Assembly: GCA_001931875.2 (NCBI GenBank)
Contig: MSJH02000065.1
Location: forward strand, 1 to 11,914
Reading direction: 5' to 3'
Source: Byssochlamys sp. IMV 00236
Taxonomy: Eukaryota > Ascomycota > Eurotiomycetes > Eurotiales > Thermoascaceae
DNA: 11,914 bases
A program made the position numbers and the translations under genes. Below are positions 7,314-11,914 of the stretch, piece after piece. The notes under the pieces are model-generated. The model worked only from the letters and a program-made list of their open reading frames with translations. It ran no database searches and was not told where the DNA came from. How positions within the stretch are numbered: the first letter of the stretch is position 1; every line of letters begins with the position of its first letter.

Positions 7314-8184
7314 TTACAGTGTTTCGCGTTTGAAAGTAGTAGAAAAAGTGGTGTTGCTGATTACTTGGCTGCCTTGAAATTTGTTGAAAGGTTTATAATA
7401 GTATTTCTCAAAGGTGTCCGAGTTGCTTGACCAATTTGCATGTTTCTTTACTTGTTCAATCTTTTGACCATGCATTACTGCCCACGTATTTGCCGCTGCA
7501 CTCAATGAACGTGCTTTGTATATCTTAGTGTCAACGCCAGCTTCTTGCATTGTTTGTTGTATCCATGAGACGGCGGTTGCTGGTTTGATGGAGTATACTT
7601 GCTCACCCTTTTCAATCTCTGCCAGGAATAATGTGTGGTCGTCCGGCAAACCATGACGTAGGCTTGCTGTACGATCCATAAATTCTGCTAAGGTTCTTAC
7701 AGGACAATCATCTTTTGCTTGCTCTGCTGTTCCAATCTTGATTGTCTTCCATTGGCTTTCTTTTGGTTCTCTTGATGTTAAGGATACCCCAAGTAGTTGT
7801 CCGTCTTCAGATCAGGATAAATCTATGTCTCTACACTGTATTCTACCGAGGTCCAAGCGAGGACGCATCATAGACGCGATGCCGATCCAGATAATGATTT
7901 TCTTTTGCAGTTTCGCTAGGTTCAAACATGTATTGGGGCCCCATCCACGGACGTATGCAATTAGTTGCTGTATATCCCAAATTTCTTGTTTTCCTATGGT
8001 TGGGATCTTCGTTTCTGATTTTCGTTTAGCTTGAAAAAATGAGACAATCAATGAGTCTTCTGCAATATAGCGTTTGTCTTCATGGATAATGTTGAAAACG
8101 GAGGCTATTGAGAATCGATAGACATTTAAGGTCGGTGCGGACAGGTGTGCATTTTCATGCCATCCATGATCGTACGCTTTATGT

Positions 8185-8224
<40 letters not shown>

Positions 8225-8473
8225 CCTTGTTGACTGCATCAAAAAATCTACGTCTTCAATCGTTAATCCTTCTGCCATCCTCTTCTGGAAAATAACATCC
8301 ATGTGACTAAGGACCACTATCGATTGAGCCTCATTGGCATCGGTGTTCTCAGTTGTCTCATCCTCAGCAGTAGGCTCCACCAATACTGGGTTGGCCACAA
8401 CGGCGTGATTAACATTGCTTCCTTGACTTTGTCTTGTTTTATCTTTCTCAGAATCTTGGGGATTAATTTCCAT
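7314..8473 (-). pseudogene. DIRS-like tyrosine recombinase, copy B, defective
   Basis: In active elements this enzyme integrates the circular DNA copy by site-specific strand exchange. ATG at 8471-8473 (CCACCATGG) opens an acidic linker to VDFLMQSTRK. A T39 run (8186-8224) then shifts the frame, and reading resumes as THKAYDHGWHENAHLSAP. Relative to copy A about 30 codons are deleted after HGW. The catalytic domain has IASMMRPRLDLGRIQ (first catalytic Arg), a TGA at 7812-7814, IYKARSLSAAANTW, VKKHANW (His/Trp box) and DTFEKYYYKP (the nucleophilic Tyr is within YYY), ending at 7314. The second box would normally read H-x-x-R; here the aligned residues look like Arg (7509-7511) and Ser (7500-7502), so catalysis is probably lost independently of the stop and frameshift. 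Confidence 0.83.
8186..8224 (-). repeat. T39 homopolymer inside the recombinase copy B
   Basis: Thirty-nine consecutive T on the plus strand (poly-Lys codons on the coding strand). It lies between MQSTRK and THKAYDHGW, where copy A has only RIRKRALQAYNHGW, so it expands a short basic stretch of a few codons. Entry and exit frames differ, so the run also creates a frameshift. Confidence 0.85.
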
Positions 8474-8700
8474 GGTGGGTTTAAGTACAGTCCCTTCTTT
8501 GGCTACTTTTGTTCAGATAGATCATTAGGCATATTATTACCACGGTGCACGGCGCGAAAATAACCTGAAGAAATAGGAACTGGAAAAATATTTGGAGTCC
8601 AGAAATCAATGGAATAGGGATGTAGTGGCTGTTTTGAATTTCAAAGTAATCATGGAGAGTCATTGACAAGCACTTGGTCGCCCTTCAAGGTTTCAGAGGC
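8317..8700 (-). pseudogene. RNase H C-terminal fragment, copy B
   Basis: One frame reads (3' part first recognised) SIDFWTPNIFPVPIS, NNMPNDLSEQK, a TAG at 8503-8505, PKKGLYLNPPWKLIPK, DKVKEAMLITPLWPTQYW, and ends at TAG 8317-8319. The same positions in copy A read DWPKKGLY, so the TAG replaces a tryptophan codon. Two further TGA codons lie at 8650-8652 and 8641-8643. Upstream similarity fades near 8700 (SETLKGDQVLV may correspond to the IPGVENIKADQLS stretch of copy A, weakly). Confidence 0.7.
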
Positions 8701-9010
8701 AAACCCTCAAGCGTTCTTCATCATTTACTGAAGCCTTTCCTAAAAAAAAATCCGCTCTATGCCATCCGATGATGCAATGATCTTGCCTAGGGTGGGCATT
8801 GATAGAGTAAACCAAGATGCAGGTAAGTTCTATACTTTTTCTTTGAATTTAGATGATATTAGTTTTTTGGACAAATCAAAATTATTTTTCAGATTTTTTA
8901 GATTACCTTTTTTGGATAAAACAAAAAATATATACAGACAGGAGAAAATTAGTTTTCAAAGTGGAAACACTGTAGAAAAAGTTCCACCCCCTTGCAAACC
9001 TAAAAAAAAA
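8701..9010 (+). promoter_or_regulatory. Region upstream of MDM33, with a 19-bp direct repeat and a consensus splice donor
   Basis: The frame is open without a stop from the ATG at 8759 into MDM33 (9011), but the translated stretch is Phe/Lys/Asp-rich without family resemblance. A perfect CAG|GTAAGT donor at about 8819-8827 and T-rich acceptor-like sites near 8892 and 8901 suggest a 5' UTR intron. Two 19-nt segments (8863-8881 and 8908-8926, 17/19 identical, core TTTTTTGGA) are spaced 45 nt apart. I read this as promoter/5' UTR and not coding. On the plus strand, about 8693-8776 also reads RQTLKRSSSFTEAFPKKK, of unknown origin. Confidence 0.4.
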
Positions 9011-10173
9011 ATGTCTTTTCGAGCCATTGCTTCTAAGCGAATACTTGTCACACAACGCTGTTTATGTCGTCAGTCATCTAGTTTCACTGGTTCCAAGAAT
9101 TCACTTGAAAAGATACAAACAGATCTCAAGAGTCAATTAGACCAATATATCAACAAACTTCATAAGGCTTCAGACAAGTTTAAGCAGCTGACAAGTGAAG
9201 TGAATAATTCCAAAGAAGCTTTACAAAAAGCAAGTCGCGTATTAAATGAGCTGACAGGATACAATCATATTGAAACAGTAAAGGAAAAGGTGACTCGACA
9301 AGGTAAATTCTTTATTTCTTTCTCACTCTGTTCATTAACATTATATAATCAGCTGCGTTATTTGAATCAACTCGTGATGAGGTACAAGTAGCCAAAAGAG
9401 AATACGAACAAGCAATCGAAACACGCTCGAGCACACAGCGAAGTATCAATGAGCTACTACAACGGAAGCATCTTTGGACAGCAGACGACGTGACCAAGTT
9501 TACAGAACTTTATAGACTCGAGCATGCACATACCCAAGCAGAGATGACAGCCAAAGAAAGATATCAGACATGTGAAAAGCAAATGGATAGGGAATACATG
9601 GAGCTAGCACGATCCATCATGGAGAGGTATCACGAAGAGCAGCTTTGGAGTGACAAGATCAGAAGTGCAAGTACATACGGTACTTGGGCACTCATGGGCG
9701 TCAACTTGCTTCTCTTTGTTGCTGTTCAGACAGTGTTTGAACCAAAGAAACGAAAGAGATTAACAGATCGTTTCGAGGAATTATTGGTGGCCAAAGTGAA
9801 TGAGGAGGAAGAAAAGTTCAAGCATGTGTTTGAATCTCTAGACGAAAAGGATCGATTGCTTGTACAACAACAGATTGCCCTCATGGAGGCAGTCAACGGG
9901 TTAACGGAGCACCCCTTATTTGATCAAGCAACCCTAGATGCTCTTAAACAAACCAACAATAGTGCAAACAATCCGATCGAATCATCTGAAACTAATAAAG
10001 TCACCCCTCATCAGACACCCCTTCTAGATGACGACAATTTAATCAAGGCTATCCTTTTACCTATTGAAAATCAGGTTGAAGACAAGGATCATTCATACCT
10101 TTGGCAATCTGTACAAAGCGCGATCGCAGGCGGTCTTGTTACAGCTATTGCCATTTACTTTTTAAATCAATAA
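9011..10173 (+). CDS. MDM33: She9/Mdm33 family mitochondrial inner-membrane protein, complete, 2 exons
   Basis: Mdm33/She9 is an inner-membrane protein with matrix-facing coiled coils that controls mitochondrial shape and inner-membrane division in yeast. Exons 9011-9302 and 9353-10173 join in phase 1 (Q-A-A-L-F-E) to give 370 aa; the intron is 50 nt, GTAAAT...AATCAG. Residues 1-25 (MSFRAIASKRILVTQRC) are rich in Arg/Ser with no acidic residue, as in a mitochondrial presequence, which supports ATG 9011 over the upstream in-frame ATG 8759. Residues about 30-205 are helical and charged with heptad character (LKSQLDQYINKLHKASDKF, EMTAKERYQTCEKQMDREY). The first membrane segment is about 207-226 (WALMGVNLLLFVAVQTVF), and a hydrophobic C-terminal segment ends at 370 (IAGGLVTAIAIYFLNQ). 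The ~370 aa length is somewhat shorter than yeast She9. No defects seen; the HPC2 gene follows 91 nt downstream. Confidence 0.88.
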
Positions 10174-10174
10174 A
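10169..10174 (+). terminator. AATAAA polyadenylation signal overlapping the MDM33 stop codon
   Basis: The last codons CAA-TAA are followed by AAT, which builds AATAAA at 10169-10174 across the stop codon. With the next gene starting at 10265 the 3' UTR must be short. Confidence 0.45.
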
Positions 10175-10264
10175 ATATATTCATGACGTTTTCTCCTTTT
10201 TTTTAATACAGTGGCATTAAAATTATTTTTTTCTTTTCTTTTTCCCTTTTTAACCCATCTCCAC

Positions 10265-11878
10265 ATGTTGAAGTCAGGATCAACCCGTATTCACGTTGAT
10301 GTCAAAACCCAACAATTCCCCGTGATATTCTCCTATCATCAACTCAAGAAGAGAGGACAAAAGAGTCAAACAACCCATAACGGATTGCCAATACCAGAAC
10401 TTACCAATGAAGACGACTTTTTTAAGGAATTATTGAAAAAGGCAGAAAAATACAATTTAGAGGATGAGGCAGACGCAGAAGAAGAAAAAGAAGAAGGAAA
10501 AGATAAAGATAAAGCCACAAATGAAGATGACGATGACGAAGGATCGGACGACGGAAGCACAGGAGTAAAAGAAATAGAACGAGCAGTAAATATATTAGAC
10601 ATGCTAATCCCTACTTTGTGCAAATAGGATAATCAAAGAGGAAATGAATATGATTATGAAGATCCTTTTATTGACGATAGTGAAATGTTGTTGGATGACG
10701 ATTATGACTACGATATCCCAGAAATAGATGGATTTTTCGTGTATTCAGGTCCTTTGGACTCTAATGAAAAGTGAGCATACATTACTTCCATTGTCAATAT
10801 ACGCTAATCTATTTGAATCTATAGCTCTGAAGATAAAAAAGCAGGAGCAGCAAGCAATAGTCAGAGCAGTCATAGCAATAAACGTCGGTCAGCAGCTAAA
10901 ACAAAGAATACAACAACAACAGCAACCAAAACAAGCAAACCACGTAAAAAGGAAGATACAGCAAATACACCCTCACAAAAGACTAAAAGTAAAAAGGCAG
11001 TGGTACCGACAAGCACTCCTACAGTCAACCAAGAGACAACAGCCAAAGCGCCTGTACCTAACACCAGCAGTAACAATAATACTAATGTCAAAAAGATATC
11101 AAAACCGCCTGCGCCATCAACGCCAGGACCCTCTTTATCATCCCCAGCCTCTGCCCCCACAGCAACCACTGTACCAGCCGCGCCTATGCCAAGTGCCAGT
11201 AGTGCAATACCCTCGGAATCTAACAAAAGACAGCACAGTCTACCTTCTGAACCACCAAAGAAAAAGAAAACAGAGACTGGTGATAACAACCGTCCGATTG
11301 TTATTCAAGACGAAGACAAGAAGAAAAAGGGTACAGAGGTTCCCCCTCTGGTAAGATCATACACACAAGAAGAAAAAAGAGAGACTTACATACATGATAT
11401 AGCTACCGCTTGATAGCGAGCTTGAAGCAATCATAAACAGAATCCGTGAAGGAGCATCCAAAGAGTCGTTTGAGAACAAGGCCAAGTTCCCTGAATCACT
11501 TAAACCAGCTGTGCTCGAAGCTGGCCTGATTAGTTTCCGAAGAAATCCTATCTTGGACGTAAATCTTATCCACCATTTGATGACATGTTTGCCTTATAAT
11601 CGATTTACACTAAGGGTAAAAATAAAAATAATAATAGTGTGATGGATGACTGATTACAATATGATATAAAGAAATTCATCACGACTAAGTCAGGACAGAT
11701 GCGTGTTGATGAACTACAACAGGAAATTGATGAACTAGCAATAAAGCTAAAACAGACAATCGATAAAATGATGCCAGCACAGCAGCAGATGCATGAGGCT
11801 AGAGTGGCCGCATTAAAACAAGCGAGTATGTCAATATGTTGCGATATATATATATATATGACCACAAACTCACCCTTT

Positions 11879-11910
<32 letters not shown>

Positions 11911-11914
11911 GCAG
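10265..11914 (+). CDS. HPC2: Hpc2/ubinuclein subunit of the HIR histone chaperone complex, 3' partial
   Basis: Hpc2/ubinuclein is the H3-H4-binding subunit of the nuclear HIR complex, which deposits histones independently of replication. Exons 10265-10585, 10628-10770, 10825-11350, 11403-11615 and 11672-11825 join in consistent phase to at least 452 aa. The last intron (from GTATGT at 11826) reaches the window end, where GCAG may be its acceptor. Residues 1-26 carry STRIHVDV...FPVIFSY, like the start of fungal homologues. An acidic tract follows (about 60-98). Exon 2 holds the Hpc2-related domain: EYDYEDPFIDDSEMLLDD and IDGFFVYSGPLDSNE. Exon 3 is a basic, Ser/Thr/Pro/Ala-rich linker with nuclear-signal-like KRRS and PKKKKTE. 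Exons 4-5 match the ubinuclein middle domain: INRIREGASKESFENKAKFP, LIHHLMTCLPYNRFTLR, then a coiled coil. Introns are 42-56 nt with CTAAT branch motifs in two. ATG 10265 was chosen because no other ATG precedes the conserved start. Confidence 0.85.
11886..11910 (+). repeat. T10/A25 homopolymer pair in the last HPC2 intron
   Basis: Ten T (11876-11885) run directly into twenty-five A (11886-11910), followed by GCAG at the window end. The pair lies inside the intron that begins at 11826, which also has an (AT)n stretch at about 11844-11859. An oligo-T/oligo-A junction can form a hairpin, and its length may be unreliable in an assembly. Confidence 0.7.

Larger units (their letters stand above)
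7314..8700 (-). mobile_element. DIRS-like retroelement copy B (RNase H tail plus tyrosine recombinase only)
   Basis: Minus-strand remnant with the last part of an RNase H ORF (about 8700-8317) overlapping a tyrosine recombinase ORF (8473-7314) in the same -1 arrangement as copy A. Reverse transcriptase and most of RNase H are missing, so the 5' edge is a truncation near 8700. The segment that overlaps copy A in content is clearly homologous but differs at many residues (PKKGLYLNPPWKLIPK against PKKGLYPHPPWKLIPK), so it is a separate copy. It occupies much of the space between CHS5 and MDM33. Stops, a T39 run and an internal deletion make it inactive. Confidence 0.83.

Noticed and set aside
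7738..8563. Plus-strand ORFs at 7738-8034 and 8303-8563
   Set aside because: Antisense shadows of recombinase copy B and the RNase H tail.
3265..8700. Elements A and B as two halves of one DIRS element split by a CHS5-containing insertion
   Set aside because: Both contain the RNase H tail and recombinase start with clearly different residues, so they are separate copies.
8759..9010. N-terminal extension of MDM33 from ATG 8759
   Set aside because: The mitochondrial presequence-like N-terminus starts at 9011; the upstream part is A/T-run-derived Phe/Lys sequence with a strong splice donor inside.
10366..11289. Minus-strand ORFs opposite HPC2 (10366-10623, 10870-11289)
   Set aside because: Low-complexity Ser- or Val/Leu-rich shadows of the acidic and Thr/Ala/Pro-rich segments of HPC2.
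10728..11354. 208-codon Gln/Lys/Arg-rich plus-strand ORF
   Set aside because: Wrong-frame reading of HPC2 exon 3 that runs through an intron; the spliced frame carries the Hpc2 domains.
1..11914. tRNA, rRNA or CRISPR features
   Set aside because: No cloverleaf-like segments, rRNA signatures or regularly spaced repeats were seen by eye; a covariance-model scan could not be run.

Overview
The window reads as a fungal nuclear genome, most likely from an early-diverging fungus of the Mucoromycota (Mucorales-like). The reasons are very short GT-AG introns (about 42-75 nt, several with a CTAAT-type branch site), an AT-rich background, three recognisable fungal genes (CHS5, SHE9/MDM33, HPC2/ubinuclein), DIRS-type tyrosine-recombinase retroelements, and decayed genes that resemble the large uncharacterised families I associate with Mucorales. 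The assignment rests on my reading of family resemblance; no database was searched.

Left part (1-3227): two eroded plus-strand genes. The first (about 363-760) has a PD-(D/E)XK-like core (an 'SDIV' aspartate, then 'ILEI' followed by TAG in a probable Gln slot) broken by a frameshift and a stop. The second (about 1304-3227) still has a clean exon-intron structure in its 3' half and ends abruptly where a retroelement begins.

Middle (about 3265-8700): two defective DIRS-like elements, both on the minus strand. Element A (about 3265-5400) keeps reverse transcriptase, RNase H and the N-terminus of a tyrosine recombinase. Element B (about 7314-8700) keeps only the RNase H tail and most of the tyrosine recombinase. 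They overlap in content, so they are two copies and not one split element. In both, the recombinase ORF starts inside the RNase H ORF in the -1 frame, at an ATG whose CCACCATGG context is written by the Pro-Pro-Trp codons of the other frame. Between the elements lies an apparently intact plus-strand CHS5 gene (exomer scaffold) of four exons, with a probable GC-AG intron.

Right part (9011-11914): a tandem plus-strand pair. SHE9/MDM33 (mitochondrial inner-membrane protein, two exons, complete) is followed after 91 nt by an HPC2/ubinuclein gene (HIR histone chaperone subunit) with five visible exons, running off the window.

The host genes are housekeeping genes (Golgi/TGN sorting, mitochondrial morphology, chromatin) and do not form a pathway. 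I see no convincing new multi-gene system. The most interesting structures are the nested start of the recombinase ORF, the GC-AG intron, the decayed nuclease-like genes next to the DIRS insertion, and three long homopolymers, two of which break reading frames.
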